Shown here in pieces: positions 53,880 through 63,603 of a stretch of 64,000 nucleotides of DNA. The DNA is taken from positions 1 through 64,000 of the forward strand of contig DGAD01000043.1 in NCBI GenBank assembly GCA_002382805.1, in the 5' to 3' direction. Under the pieces are notes generated by a model. That model ran no database searches and was not told the DNA's origin. It saw nothing but the letters and a program-made list of their open reading frames with translations. This DNA comes from Clostridiales bacterium UBA4039 (GTDB lineage: Bacteria; Bacillota; Clostridia; Lachnospirales; Vallitaleaceae). Position 1 is the first letter of the stretch. Every line of letters begins with the position of its first letter. Made by a program: the position numbers and the translations under genes.

Positions 53880-54764
53880 GTGAAAAGAAGACAACTTATG
53901 GAAACGTTGACAGGGTATATGTTTATCGTACCTTATATATTACTGTTTACGATATTTACTGGGATTCCGTTTGTCATTGCGATGGGATTATCCTTTGTCA
54001 ATGTAAAATACATAACGAAGCTAGATAATATTCAATTTGTAGGACTTGAAAACTTTGTTCGCTTTTTTAGTGATCCAGACGCGTTAGCGGCATTAGAAAG
54101 AACGGCGATATATTCATTGATTTATGTTCCGCTAATTATGACTATAGGGTTTGTTCTAGCCGTCATTTTAAATAAGGGAGTCTTTTTTAAGAAGTCACTA
54201 CGTTCGATGGTATTTTTACCGTATGTATCCAACATGGTTGCCGTTGCAGTCGTCTTTCGGTTATTGCTTGGTGCAAGAGGACCCGTCGTTGGGCTATTAC
54301 TTAAACTTGGAGTGGAAAATCCCCCCATTCTCTTAACCGATGCAAAGTTAGTTCTACCAACAGTAGTAGCTATTGCGGTATGGAAAAGTGTTGGTCTTAA
54401 TATGATTGTATATTTGGCGGCACTACAAGGTGTTCCTAAAGCGCTCAATGAGGCGGCTCGTATTGACGGAGCGACAAGATTCCAACAGATTATACATGTA
54501 ACTTTACCGGTAGTCTCACCAACAACGTTCTTCCTATCGATTAGTTCGTTGATAACATCGTTACAAAACTTTACAGTTATTCAATCACTGACACAAGGTG
54601 GACCGGGACAAGCAACAACAGTGATGTCCATTAATATTGTCCGAACAGCTTTCACGCGTTTTGATACTAGTTATGCCAGTGCGCAGGCGATGGTCATGTT
54701 CGCTGTGGTTATGTTAATAACGTTGGTGCAGTGGCGTGGACAAAAAAAATGGGTGACATACTAA
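53880..54764 (+). CDS. CUT1 sugar ABC transporter permease, MalF-like (first system)
   Basis: 294 residues from a GTG with AAGAGGTG upstream. Six membrane segments; the EAA loop LNEAARIDGATRFQQIIHVT, then LP (about 192-213) is the ATPase contact. The N-terminal LMETLTGYMFIVPYILLFTIF and the ending with SINIVRTAF fit MalF/UgpA. Partner permease follows 15 bases later. Confidence 0.9.
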   Translation: MKRRQLMETLTGYMFIVPYILLFTIFTGIPFVIAMGLSFVNVKYITKLDNIQFVGLENFVRFFSDPDALAALERTAIYSLIYVPLIMTIGFVLAVILNKGVFFKKSLRSMVFLPYVSNMVAVAVVFRLLLGARGPVVGLLLKLGVENPPILLTDAKLVLPTVVAIAVWKSVGLNMIVYLAALQGVPKALNEAARIDGATRFQQIIHVTLPVVSPTTFFLSISSLITSLQNFTVIQSLTQGGPGQATTVMSINIVRTAFTRFDTSYASAQAMVMFAVVMLITLVQWRGQKKWVTY

Positions 54765-54779
54765 AAGGGAGGAAAAGCA

Positions 54780-55616
54780 GTGGAAATCAGATCAAAAAAA
54801 ATAACGAAAGTCATACTAACAGTTGTTATGATTATGATTGGGATTGGATCAATCTTCCCCTTTGTATTTATGATTCTATCAGCTTTTAAAGTAGAAAGTG
54901 AAGTCTTGCAAGCCTCTTTTAAGTTATGGCCAAGTGAGTGGATTTTGGATAACATTAAAGCCTTATTTGTAAGTGATTATTATGACTTTATGCAGTGGTA
55001 TCGCAATACAATAATAATGACAGGAACCAGTCTTTTATTGAAGTTCTTTTTTGTCAGCTACACAGCTTACGGATTTTCAAAAATTAAGTTCAAAGGACGG
55101 GACTTGATTTTTATGATTCTCTTAGCAGCATTGATGATTCCAAGTGATATTATGATTTTACCTCGTTATATTATCTTTAAGAAGATAGGGATTCTTAATA
55201 CCATGTGGGCAATTATATTACCAAGCCTTGTGGATGTATACTTTGTGTTCTTATTAAGACAAGCATTTATCAGCATTCCGGAATCATTGTCTGAAGCTGC
55301 ACGTATTGATGGATGTGGACATTTTAGGATTTACTTTAAGATTATTATGCCATTAGCCAAACCATCGGTTGCAACGATGATGCTTTTCTCCTTTGTGTGG
55401 ATATGGAATGATTATATGAGCCCTTATCTATACATATCAGATGTAAGTAAGCAAATGCTTTCTGTAGGTATACAGTTATTTGCAACAGGACAAGTGTTAA
55501 ACTATGGTGTACTAATGGCTGGAGCGACATTAGTCTTACTGCCGGTCATCGTCATCTTTATCTTCGCCCAAAACTACTTTGTTGAAGGTGTAGCAGCAAG
55601 TGGGGTGAAAGGGTAA
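54780..55616 (+). CDS. CUT1 sugar ABC transporter permease, MalG-like (first system)
   Basis: 278 residues from a GTG behind GGGAGGAAAAG. Six membrane segments; EAA loop LSEAARIDGCGHFRIYFKII, then MPLAKPSV, and a C-terminal QNYFVEGVAASGVKG tail typical of MalG/UgpE. No ATPase gene lies in the operon, so a shared MsmX-type ATPase elsewhere in the genome is expected. Its stop overlaps the GH88 start by one base. Confidence 0.9.
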   Translation: MEIRSKKITKVILTVVMIMIGIGSIFPFVFMILSAFKVESEVLQASFKLWPSEWILDNIKALFVSDYYDFMQWYRNTIIMTGTSLLLKFFFVSYTAYGFSKIKFKGRDLIFMILLAALMIPSDIMILPRYIIFKKIGILNTMWAIILPSLVDVYFVFLLRQAFISIPESLSEAARIDGCGHFRIYFKIIMPLAKPSVATMMLFSFVWIWNDYMSPYLYISDVSKQMLSVGIQLFATGQVLNYGVLMAGATLVLLPVIVIFIFAQNYFVEGVAASGVKG

Positions 55617-56767
55617 TGGAGAGAGTAAAAAATCAGCAGTTATATGAAGAGGCACTTATTCAAGCAAGAGACCATGTGCTAGAAGTGTTGGAGAACAGCC
55701 GGGAACTGAAGGAAGGATTCTTCCCGGCACCGGCAGCAGAAGGTGGAATATATAGAAAACATCCTAATGATGAATGTTGGACAGAAGGTTTTTATTCAGG
55801 GATATTAAGCTTGGCGCATGAGGCTAAACCATCACCGATGTTAAGACAGCTAATTGAAAAGCATGTCGACAGTTTTGAGGAGCGTCTTAAACATAAGTGG
55901 GTATTAGACCATCATGATATTGGTTTTTTATATTCCTTGTCTTGTGTAGCAGCATATAAAACATTAGGTCTTAAAAAAGCTAAAGAGACAGCTCTTGAAG
56001 CCGCAAGATGGCTTATTCATCGATATACGCCCGAAGGCAAATTCATTCAGGCTTGGGGCCCGATGAAAGCACCAGAAAGTTATCGCTTAATTATTGATGC
56101 ATACATGAATATTCCCCTACTATTTTGGGCACATGAACAAACCGGCGAAAAAGAATTTTATGAAGTGGCTTCTAACCATGCATATACCGCGCTACAAGTT
56201 GTTTTGCGTGAAGATTATGGTACCCATCATACCTACTATTTTGATACAAAAACCCATAAACCACTACGAGGAGAAACGGCACAAGGGTATAGAGATGATT
56301 CGTCGTGGGCGCGAGGGCAAGCATGGGGAATATATGGATTTATGTTAGCCTATGCATATACCAAAGATCCGGTTTTTGTTGATGCATTTGTTAAGGTTAC
56401 AGACTATTTTATTGAACATCTACCGGCGGACTATATTCCATATTGGGACTTGGCTTTTAGTGATGGAGCGCAGGAACCTAGAGACTCTTCATCAGCAGCA
56501 ATAGCCATTTGCGGTATTTTAGAAGGGGCGAAGCAGCTTCCGTCTTTGGCTCAGACAGAGCGTTATCTAGAGATTGCACATAAAATGATGGAATCATTAG
56601 TGAACAATTATACGCCAAAGAGTATTCAAGAATCCGAAGGATTATTACTTCATGGAGTATATTCGATTCCGCATAATCAAGGTGTTGATGAGAGTAATAT
56701 ATGGGGCGATTATTTTTATATGGAGGCTTTAGTGCGTTTAACACAAAACTGGAACCCATATTGGTAA
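55616..56767 (+). CDS. Unsaturated glucuronyl hydrolase-like enzyme, GH88
   Basis: 383 residues, (alpha/alpha)6 barrel. The motifs NDECWTEGFYSGILSLAHEA, HHDIGFLYSL (D101), LIIDAYMNIPLLFWA (D161) and DDSSWARGQAWGIYGFMLA define GH88; D101 and D161 keep the spacing of D88 and D149 of the Bacillus enzyme. It removes 4,5-unsaturated uronic acid (usually glucuronic) from lyase-produced oligosaccharides by hydration, in the cytoplasm (no signal peptide). It is cotranscribed with the first CUT1 permease pair, so its substrate should be what that transporter imports. Glycosaminoglycan or plant/algal uronide remain possible. Confidence 0.9.
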   Translation: MERVKNQQLYEEALIQARDHVLEVLENSRELKEGFFPAPAAEGGIYRKHPNDECWTEGFYSGILSLAHEAKPSPMLRQLIEKHVDSFEERLKHKWVLDHHDIGFLYSLSCVAAYKTLGLKKAKETALEAARWLIHRYTPEGKFIQAWGPMKAPESYRLIIDAYMNIPLLFWAHEQTGEKEFYEVASNHAYTALQVVLREDYGTHHTYYFDTKTHKPLRGETAQGYRDDSSWARGQAWGIYGFMLAYAYTKDPVFVDAFVKVTDYFIEHLPADYIPYWDLAFSDGAQEPRDSSSAAIAICGILEGAKQLPSLAQTERYLEIAHKMMESLVNNYTPKSIQESEGLLLHGVYSIPHNQGVDESNIWGDYFYMEALVRLTQNWNPYW

Positions 56768-56924
56768 GAGAAAATAACATAATTAATAAAAAAATGTTGA
56801 AAATTTTTGCGAAAAATTAACTGCAAAGCAAGAAATATAAAAAAAGTAACAATAATCATGTATTCGCTTGGAGAGACAGTGCTTATAATAAGGGTATCTT
56901 ATAATAAAAAAGGAGAAAGATATT

Positions 56925-58316
56925 ATGAAAAAAGCACTAAGTATTTTATTGGTATTGGTATTGTCTGTAGGACTTTTTGCAGGTTGCCAAAGTGATGAAA
57001 CAGCAAATTCAGGCGATGCATCAACGGGGAATTCCCAAGATGCAAATAATGATGCGGGATCCGATGCAACAACAGGGGATGATGTACAAGCACAACAATT
57101 AACAGTTGCAGCCATTGAGACAGCTTATGGAGCACAGATGTGGACAGATGTTGCCGCAGCTTTTGAAGCGATACACCCAGGTGTGAGCATTGAGCTGATT
57201 GTTGATAAAAACTTGGAAGATGCTATTAGTCCAAGCATGAAAGCAGGAGACTATCCAGATGTTGTTCATCTAGGCGTAGGTCGTCCAGCAGCGTTAACAG
57301 AGACCCTTATAAAAGAACAAGCAATTCTTGATATCACAGACGTGTTGTCAATGAATGTTCCAGGAGAAGACGTCACAGTATCTGAAAAACTAATTCCAGG
57401 ATTTACATCAACTAGAATTACGAATCCATATGGTGATGGTAAGACTTATTTAGCACCAATGTTTTATAGTCCTTGCGGTTTATTCTATAATGCAGCACTA
57501 TTTGAAGAAAAAGGTTGGGAAGTACCAACAACTTGGGATGGAATGTGGGAACTTGGCGAGAAAGCTAAGGCGGAAGGTATCGCATTATTCACATATCCTA
57601 CAACAGGGTACTTTGATGCACTTTTCTATGGATTGTTAAATGTTACTGGTGGACCAGCACTATTTAACGCAGCAATGACATATGAAGAAGGTATTTGGAC
57701 AACAGATGAAGCACAAAAAGCATTTGACATTGTTGAAAAATTAGCATCATATACAGAAGCAACAACACCAGCAAATGCGAACAATGAAAACTACTTAAAA
57801 AATCAGCAACTTATTTTAGATAACGAAGCATTATTTATGCCAAATGGTACTTGGGTAACAGGTGAAATGGCAGATGCTCCAAGAGCGGAAGGTTTTGAGT
57901 GGGGATTCACAGCGCTACCAGCACTTGATGACACTTCAGACCAATATTCCTATACATTTTTTGAACAAGCATGGGTTCCGGCAGCGGCAAAGAATCCTGA
58001 GCTAGCAAAAGAATTCATTAGTTTCTTATACTCAGATGAAGCAGCAGCTATTTTTGCGGCTAGCAATGCAGTTCAACCTATTTTTGATATGACAGATTAC
58101 TTAACTGGCGAGAACAAACTTTTCTATAGTGTATACAATGATGGTGCAAAAGCAGCTATGGGTAACTTTGCAGCAACAGAGCCTGTTGAAGGTGTTAACA
58201 TGGCAGACACATTATTTGGAACCGTAGATAGTTTGGTAACAGGTGATAAGTCACGTGATGAATGGGTTGCAAGCGTTATTGAAGCAAGCAATCGACTTCG
58301 TGAAGCATTGAAATAA
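56925..58316 (+). CDS. CUT1 sugar ABC transporter, substrate-binding lipoprotein (second system)
   Basis: 463 residues. The lipoprotein signal ends LFAGC (lipidated C21), followed by an Asp/Asn/Ser-rich linker. NQLTVAAIETAYGAQMWTDV-like start of the fold, PSMKAGDYPDVVHLGVGRPA, YGDGKTYLAPMFYSPCGLFYN and NGTWVTGEM are typical of carbohydrate-binding proteins of family 1. AAAAGGAGAAAG precedes the ATG. The 157-base spacer before it contains two TTATAATAA repeats (56883 and 56899), the first a possible -10 element, so this system probably has its own promoter. Confidence 0.9.
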   Translation: MKKALSILLVLVLSVGLFAGCQSDETANSGDASTGNSQDANNDAGSDATTGDDVQAQQLTVAAIETAYGAQMWTDVAAAFEAIHPGVSIELIVDKNLEDAISPSMKAGDYPDVVHLGVGRPAALTETLIKEQAILDITDVLSMNVPGEDVTVSEKLIPGFTSTRITNPYGDGKTYLAPMFYSPCGLFYNAALFEEKGWEVPTTWDGMWELGEKAKAEGIALFTYPTTGYFDALFYGLLNVTGGPALFNAAMTYEEGIWTTDEAQKAFDIVEKLASYTEATTPANANNENYLKNQQLILDNEALFMPNGTWVTGEMADAPRAEGFEWGFTALPALDDTSDQYSYTFFEQAWVPAAAKNPELAKEFISFLYSDEAAAIFAASNAVQPIFDMTDYLTGENKLFYSVYNDGAKAAMGNFAATEPVEGVNMADTLFGTVDSLVTGDKSRDEWVASVIEASNRLREALK

Positions 58317-58361
58317 TCGGAATCTATCGAATGAAAAAAATGTAAGGAGATCTTTAGACAA

Positions 58362-59252
58362 ATGAAAAATGGAAGAAGCAGTCGGTTATTTATTACATTG
58401 TGTCTTTCTCCTGCAGTGATCTTATTTATCGTTTTTATGGTTATACCTACAATAAACGTATTCAAAATGTCGCTGTTTAAATGGGGAGGCTTTTCGCCAA
58501 ACAAGGAGTTTGTTGGTCTAAACAACTTTAGAATTCTTTTTGAAGACCAACGGTTCTACCAATCGTTTCAAAATACGTTGTTGCTTTTAATCTTAGTGAC
58601 AATGATTACATTCTTATTCGCAATATTATTTGCGGCGATCCTTACCCAGGAGAAAATTAAAGGGGCGAATATCTTTAGAATTGTATTTTACATCCCGAAT
58701 ATATTATCTGTTGTAGTCATTGCAGCTATTTTTAGTGCAATATATGACCCTAAAAATGGTATACTCAACAGTTTCATTCGTTTATTTCGACCAGACCAAC
58801 CAGATATTTTATGGCTAGGCGATCAAAAAATAGTTGTCTATAGTTTGGTCGCTGCCATGGTATGGCAAGCGGTTGGATATTATATGGTCATGTATATCGC
58901 AAGTATGTCAAGTATTCCAAAAAGCTTGTATGAATCTGCCGGCCTGGAAGGTGCCGGCAAGATTACTCAATTCTTTCAGATTACATTACCACTTATCTGG
59001 ACGAATATTCGAACGACACTTACATTCTTCATTATTAGTTCAATCAATATGAGTTTTCTCTTTGTGCAAGCAATGACATCAGGTGGACCGGATGGAAGTA
59101 CAGAAGTTTTCTTAAGTTATATGTATAAACAAGCCTATACGAATTCAAGTTATGGCTATGGTATGGCGATTGGTGTAGTTATTTTTATCTTTTCTTTTGC
59201 ACTATCTGCCGTTGTCAGCGCAGTTACAAAACGCGAACCGCTTGAATTCTAG
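58362..59252 (+). CDS. CUT1 sugar ABC transporter permease, MalF-like (second system)
   Basis: 296 residues, six membrane segments. FITLCLSPAVILFIVFMVIP begins it, and the EAA loop is YESAGLEGAGKITQFFQITL, then P. The EAA motif has Ser in place of the first Ala of the first system's permease. The gene follows the binding protein by 45 bases and precedes the second permease by 9. Confidence 0.9.
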   Translation: MKNGRSSRLFITLCLSPAVILFIVFMVIPTINVFKMSLFKWGGFSPNKEFVGLNNFRILFEDQRFYQSFQNTLLLLILVTMITFLFAILFAAILTQEKIKGANIFRIVFYIPNILSVVVIAAIFSAIYDPKNGILNSFIRLFRPDQPDILWLGDQKIVVYSLVAAMVWQAVGYYMVMYIASMSSIPKSLYESAGLEGAGKITQFFQITLPLIWTNIRTTLTFFIISSINMSFLFVQAMTSGGPDGSTEVFLSYMYKQAYTNSSYGYGMAIGVVIFIFSFALSAVVSAVTKREPLEF

Positions 59253-59261
59253 GAGGATAAT

Positions 59262-60140
59262 ATGAAAAATCTAAAGACAAATTCGCTGTATAAAATTTTT
59301 ATATATGTTGCACTCATTTCATTAACGATAACAATCATTGTTCCTGTTGGCTGGGTATTTTTAGCTTCAATCAAAGAAAATGCCGAGTTTTATGGAAATC
59401 CTTGGGCAATGCCTGCAGGATTTTATATACAAAACTTTGCAGATGCATGGAATAAGGCTAATATGGGAAGCTATATGCTGACGTCAGTTATTGTTACATC
59501 ATTAGCTATTCTTATTCTTTTGATTGTTGCATTACCTGCATCCTACGTATTAACACGCTTTGATTTTTTTGGCAAGAAATTTTTTAGAGGCATGTTCATG
59601 GCAGGTCTGTTTATTAATGTAAACTATATTGTTGTTCCTATCTTCTTGATGTTTGTTGATGCAGACAAATGGATGAACACAACATTTGGTCATGGATTTT
59701 TGCTTAACAATATATTTGTATTAGCACTAGTATATGCTTCAACAGCATTGCCCTTTACAATTTATTTACTATCGGGGTATTTGGTTACACTGCCAAAAGA
59801 CTTTGAAGAAGCTGCGTATGTAGATGGTGCAGGACATTTTCGAACCATGTGCCAGGTTATATTGCCAATGGCAAAACCGAGCATTGTCACCGTTATTTTA
59901 TTTAACTTTTTATCCTTCTGGAACGAATACATTATTTCAATGACGTTATTAACAAAAGCTGGAGGAGCAAGAACATTACCAGTAGGGCTTATGAACTTAA
60001 TGAAAGCACAAAATGCAGCTGCGCAATATGGACAGATGTATGCTGGATTGGTCATGGTTATGTTGCCAACGCTTATTCTCTATATCTTTGTACAGAAGCG
60101 ATTAACGCAAGGAATGACGTTAGGAGGTTTAAAAGGTTAG
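59262..60140 (+). CDS. CUT1 sugar ABC transporter permease, MalG-like (second system)
   Basis: 292 residues with six membrane segments, AGGAGGATAAT before the ATG. EAA loop EEAAYVDGAGHFRTMCQVIL, then PMAKPSI, and the C-terminal QKRLTQGMTLGGLKG are typical of MalG-like subunits. As in the first system no ATPase is encoded nearby. Confidence 0.9.
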   Translation: MKNLKTNSLYKIFIYVALISLTITIIVPVGWVFLASIKENAEFYGNPWAMPAGFYIQNFADAWNKANMGSYMLTSVIVTSLAILILLIVALPASYVLTRFDFFGKKFFRGMFMAGLFINVNYIVVPIFLMFVDADKWMNTTFGHGFLLNNIFVLALVYASTALPFTIYLLSGYLVTLPKDFEEAAYVDGAGHFRTMCQVILPMAKPSIVTVILFNFLSFWNEYIISMTLLTKAGGARTLPVGLMNLMKAQNAAAQYGQMYAGLVMVMLPTLILYIFVQKRLTQGMTLGGLKG

Positions 60141-60141
60141 G

Positions 60142-60330
60142 ATGATAAAAGATGAATATGGAAAAGCAGTCATAAAACGAATCTTTGCATTCTTATGGAT
60201 TATTGTCGGAACAATTTTTGTCATCATGGGACATAAGGATATAGGAGTTCAAGGATTAATGATTCAAATGTTTGGTTTAGTTATGCTCCTACTTGCATTG
60301 TATGTGTATAACAAACCGCATTCTAAATAA
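60142..60330 (+). CDS. Small two-segment membrane protein
   Basis: 62 residues with two hydrophobic segments (FAFLWIIVGTIFVIMG and MIQMFGLVMLLLALYVY). It starts one base after the permease stop and is followed 15 bases later by the GH112 gene, so it belongs to the operon. From memory similar small proteins accompany CUT1 transporters in Lachnospiraceae (possibly DUF6903), which I cannot confirm. It may modulate or stabilise the permeases. Confidence 0.6.
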   Translation: MIKDEYGKAVIKRIFAFLWIIVGTIFVIMGHKDIGVQGLMIQMFGLVMLLLALYVYNKPHSK

Positions 60331-60345
60331 TGAGGAGTACGAAAA

Positions 60346-62514
60346 ATGAAAGATAACTTAAGAGGAAGACTGACAATACCAACGGACACAGATATTGTTG
60401 ATGAAACACTTCGAATTGTAGACTTTTTAGGCGCAGATGCAGTGAGAGACTGTGATGGAACAGACTTTCCGGAAGAGCTAAATACCTTAGATGCAAAACG
60501 TTATGCAACCTATTATACAACACGTAAAGACAACGCATGGGCAAAACAGCATCCAGAAGAAGTACAACAATGCTACATCATGACAGGATTTTATCTGGCA
60601 TCGGAAGAGACCTTAGAGATTCCCCTTATGCAAGGGATTAGCGACGAATTAATGCAAGTCAATGAACGAGACAATCCAAAGCGTTGGTGGGAAGTTATTG
60701 ATCGAACAACAGGCCAAGTTGTTAATGCCAGTTTGTGGGATTATAACGATCAGACAGGTCGTGTTGTCATTAATGGATGTAAAGCTTTTCATGAATATAC
60801 AGTAAGCTTTTTGGCATACCTTATCTGGGACCCGGTACATATGTATAATAGCGTTGTGAATGAATGGGATGATGTAGAGCATCAAATCACTTTTGATGTT
60901 CGTCAGCCAAAAACTCGTGAACATAGTCTTAAGCGGTTAAAAACTTTTCTAGAAGAAAAACCAGATGTAGATGTAGTACGTTTTACAACATTTTTTCACC
61001 AGTTTACCCTTGTATTTGATGAACTAAAACGTGAAAAATATGTGGATTGGTATGGCTATTCAGCATCGGTTAGTCCATATATTCTCGAGCAATTTGAAAA
61101 GGAAGTTGGATATCCATTTAGAGCGGAATATATTATAGATCAAGGATACTATAATAACCAATATAGAAACCCATCAAAAGAGTTTATGGATTTTGTGCAT
61201 TTTCAAGTCAAAGAAGTCTCTGCATTAGCAAAAGAATTCGTAGACATTGTGCATGATTATGGCAAAGAAGCGATGATGTTTCTTGGGGACCATTGGATTG
61301 GAACAGAACCATTTTTAGAAGCTTTTGGAGAGATTGGGCTTGATGCTGTAGTAGGTAGTGTTGGTAATGGAAGCACCCTTCGACTAATCAGTGATATTGA
61401 AGGTGTCAAATACACAGAAGGACGCTTTTTACCTTACTTTTTCCCGGATACATTCCATGAAAATGGAAATCCAATAAAAGAAGCCAAAGAAAATTGGGTT
61501 ACTGCACGACGTGCGATTCTTCGAAAACCTATAGACCGTATTGGTTATGGTGGATACCTAAAACTTGCGTTAGAATTCCCGGATTTTATTGAGTATATTA
61601 AGAGTGTGGCCGATGAATTTAGAGTATTATATGACAATGTCAAAGGAACAACGCCATACTGTGTAAAAACTGTAGCTGTTTTAAATGCATGGGGACATAT
61701 GCGCGCATGGGGAAATCACATGGTGCATCATGCATTGTACCAAAAGCAAAACTATAGTTATGCAGGTATCGTTGAAGCACTAGCAGGTGGACCTTATGAT
61801 GTACGCTTTATTAGCTTTGATGATATTAAGCAAGATGCGCATCTTCTTGATGATATAGATGTTATCATTAATGTGGGAGGAGCAGATACAGCCCATAGTG
61901 GTGGTTCATACTGGATAGACGAACAGATTATTACACGTATTCGACAGTTTATTTATAGCGGTGGTGGATTTATTGGTGTTGGAGAACCAACAGCCCATCA
62001 ATATCAAGGACGCTTTTTCCAATTAGCAGATGCCCTGGGTGTTGAAAAAGAAACTGGATTTACACTGAACTATGATAAGTACAACTGGCAAGAACAAGAG
62101 CACTTTATTACACAAGATTGTGATGGATACATTGATTTTGGTGAAGGACAAAAAGACATCTTTGCTATGGAAAACACAACAGTCATTGCGCAAAAAGACT
62201 TAGGTGTTCAACTTGCGACCAATGATTTTGGAAAAGGGCGAAGTGTGTATATTAGCGGCTTGCCTTACAGTCATCAAAACGTGCGAATGTTACACCGTGC
62301 AATTCTTTTCTCAGCACATGCACAAGAGAGCTTAGAGCAATGGCATAGTACCAACTATCATATTGAAGTCCATGCATATGTGAAAAACAATAAATTCTGT
62401 GTTGTGAATAATACTTATGAGCCTCAACAGACAAAAATCTATCGAGGCGATGGAAGTTCCTTTGAATTATCCATGGAAGCCAATGAAATAATTTGGTATA
62501 ATATCAATGAATAA
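60346..62514 (+). CDS. GH112 galactoside phosphorylase (lacto-N-biose/galacto-N-biose or galactosyl-rhamnose type)
   Basis: 722 residues. LRGRLTIPTDTDIVDETLRI starts the (beta/alpha)8 barrel; the general acid is D315 in FLGDHWIGTEPFLEAFGE (Asp313 in the Bifidobacterium enzyme). HEYTVSFLAYLIWDPVHMYN and DVVRFTTFFHQFTLVF are family features, and the C-terminal half has the glutaminase-like fold (VIINVGGADTAHSGG). GH112 enzymes cleave beta-galactosides with phosphate to galactose 1-phosphate plus N-acetylhexosamine or rhamnose. Which acceptor is used cannot be decided here; the adjacent GH88 could suit either a plant uronide (Gal-Rha) or a host-glycan route. It lies in the cytoplasm with no signal peptide. 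GAGGAG precedes the ATG. Confidence 0.9.
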   Translation: MKDNLRGRLTIPTDTDIVDETLRIVDFLGADAVRDCDGTDFPEELNTLDAKRYATYYTTRKDNAWAKQHPEEVQQCYIMTGFYLASEETLEIPLMQGISDELMQVNERDNPKRWWEVIDRTTGQVVNASLWDYNDQTGRVVINGCKAFHEYTVSFLAYLIWDPVHMYNSVVNEWDDVEHQITFDVRQPKTREHSLKRLKTFLEEKPDVDVVRFTTFFHQFTLVFDELKREKYVDWYGYSASVSPYILEQFEKEVGYPFRAEYIIDQGYYNNQYRNPSKEFMDFVHFQVKEVSALAKEFVDIVHDYGKEAMMFLGDHWIGTEPFLEAFGEIGLDAVVGSVGNGSTLRLISDIEGVKYTEGRFLPYFFPDTFHENGNPIKEAKENWVTARRAILRKPIDRIGYGGYLKLALEFPDFIEYIKSVADEFRVLYDNVKGTTPYCVKTVAVLNAWGHMRAWGNHMVHHALYQKQNYSYAGIVEALAGGPYDVRFISFDDIKQDAHLLDDIDVIINVGGADTAHSGGSYWIDEQIITRIRQFIYSGGGFIGVGEPTAHQYQGRFFQLADALGVEKETGFTLNYDKYNWQEQEHFITQDCDGYIDFGEGQKDIFAMENTTVIAQKDLGVQLATNDFGKGRSVYISGLPYSHQNVRMLHRAILFSAHAQESLEQWHSTNYHIEVHAYVKNNKFCVVNNTYEPQQTKIYRGDGSSFELSMEANEIIWYNINE

Positions 62515-62557
62515 TCTATAGTGATTAAAATTCTGTGAAGATAAGTTAGGGGTAAAC

Positions 62558-63376
62558 ATGAGTAATCGTACATATTATTTATCCGACAAAGTTGAAGATA
62601 TTAATTATGGAGAACTCGTCTATGTTGCCCATTCTTCTTATGAAGGAGAGTGGGCGAGCATTTCCCATACCCATGTTTTATGCGAGATGTTTTTGGTTAT
62701 TGGTGGTGAAGGTACGATTTATATCGAAGATCAAAAAATTGCCATTGGTCCTTATGACTTTATTGCAATTAACCCCAATGTTAAGCACAGAGAAGTCTCC
62801 AGTGAAGATAATCCGCTAGAATATATAGTCTTTGGTGTAGGAAGTATATCCATTGAAATGGATAATAGCCTATACTCAAAAGCGTCTTTTTTGTCCATTA
62901 CTAAAAAAGTTAATTTTTATACAGAAGAACTTTTGCACATTGGCGATCGTAAAAACAACCATCATCTATTGATGATACAAAATATTTATGAACTTTTATT
63001 CTTGGAATATCTGAAAATATCCGGTAATAAAGCGGTTGCTTCAATTACGCAACAAGTAATGCGAGAATGTAATCAGGCAAAGCAGTACATGGAAGCCCAT
63101 TATGCAGAAAATATCAGTTTGGACCTTCTAGCTGAAGAATTACACTTGAACAAATATTACCTGTCCCACTGTTTTACAAAAACTTATGGGATATCTTTAA
63201 TGAATTATCTGACGAGTGTCCGTATTCAAGTCAGTAAGAAGTTGTTAAAAGAGACGGATTATAACATTGCATCTATTGCAAACTCTTGTGGATTTACTTC
63301 GCAAAGTTATTTTTCCCAATCGTTTAAAAAAATAGTCAAAATGACACCTTATGAATTTCGTAAGCACAATAAATGA
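62558..63376 (+). CDS. AraC-family transcriptional regulator
   Basis: 272 residues with an N-terminal cupin sensor (SHTHVLCEMFLVIGGEGTIY ... NPNVKHREVSSEDNPLEYIV) and a C-terminal AraC domain (about 175-272: LDLLAEELHLNKYYLSHCFT and IANSCGFTSQSYFSQSFKKI). It is the last intact gene in the window, 43 bases after GH112, and probably tunes the transporter/GH112 operon together with the YesMN pair. Confidence 0.9.
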   Translation: MSNRTYYLSDKVEDINYGELVYVAHSSYEGEWASISHTHVLCEMFLVIGGEGTIYIEDQKIAIGPYDFIAINPNVKHREVSSEDNPLEYIVFGVGSISIEMDNSLYSKASFLSITKKVNFYTEELLHIGDRKNNHHLLMIQNIYELLFLEYLKISGNKAVASITQQVMRECNQAKQYMEAHYAENISLDLLAEELHLNKYYLSHCFTKTYGISLMNYLTSVRIQVSKKLLKETDYNIASIANSCGFTSQSYFSQSFKKIVKMTPYEFRKHNK

Positions 63377-63416
63377 CCATTGGACTAACATTTACGTTAG
63401 AGCAAGGGTCTTTTTT
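63375..63416 (+). terminator. Terminator after the last AraC gene
   Basis: GACC...CTAAC pairs with GTTAG...GGTC around ATTTAC, with a small internal loop, followed by six T residues. Confidence 0.75.
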
Positions 63417-63496
63417 CTTTTATCAGTCGACTTCAGATGTGCTTTGCACCGTTTTCATTGTAAAAAATAAATAATTAAATAAAAAGTTGATATTTA

Positions 63497-63525
63497 TTGA
63501 CAAAATGCTAAGAACAGGCTAGTAT
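63497..63525 (+). promoter_or_regulatory. Strong orphan promoter
   Basis: A perfect TTGACA (63497-63502) and TAGTAT (63520-63525) are spaced by exactly 17 bases, but no intact gene follows; only transposase and receptor relics do. It may be what remains of a lost gene or drive a short RNA. Confidence 0.55.
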
Positions 63526-63603
63526 AAAACGACAGTAACATAAAAAGTTAGCAGATAACTTTTAAGAACTTAAAATAATTAAAAAGATGAGTGGTAAAAT
63601 TAA

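Noticed and set aside
56883..56907. Two TTATAATAA strings as a tandem repeat element
   Set aside because: Both are short AT-rich strings, probably -10-like sequences, not a repeat family.
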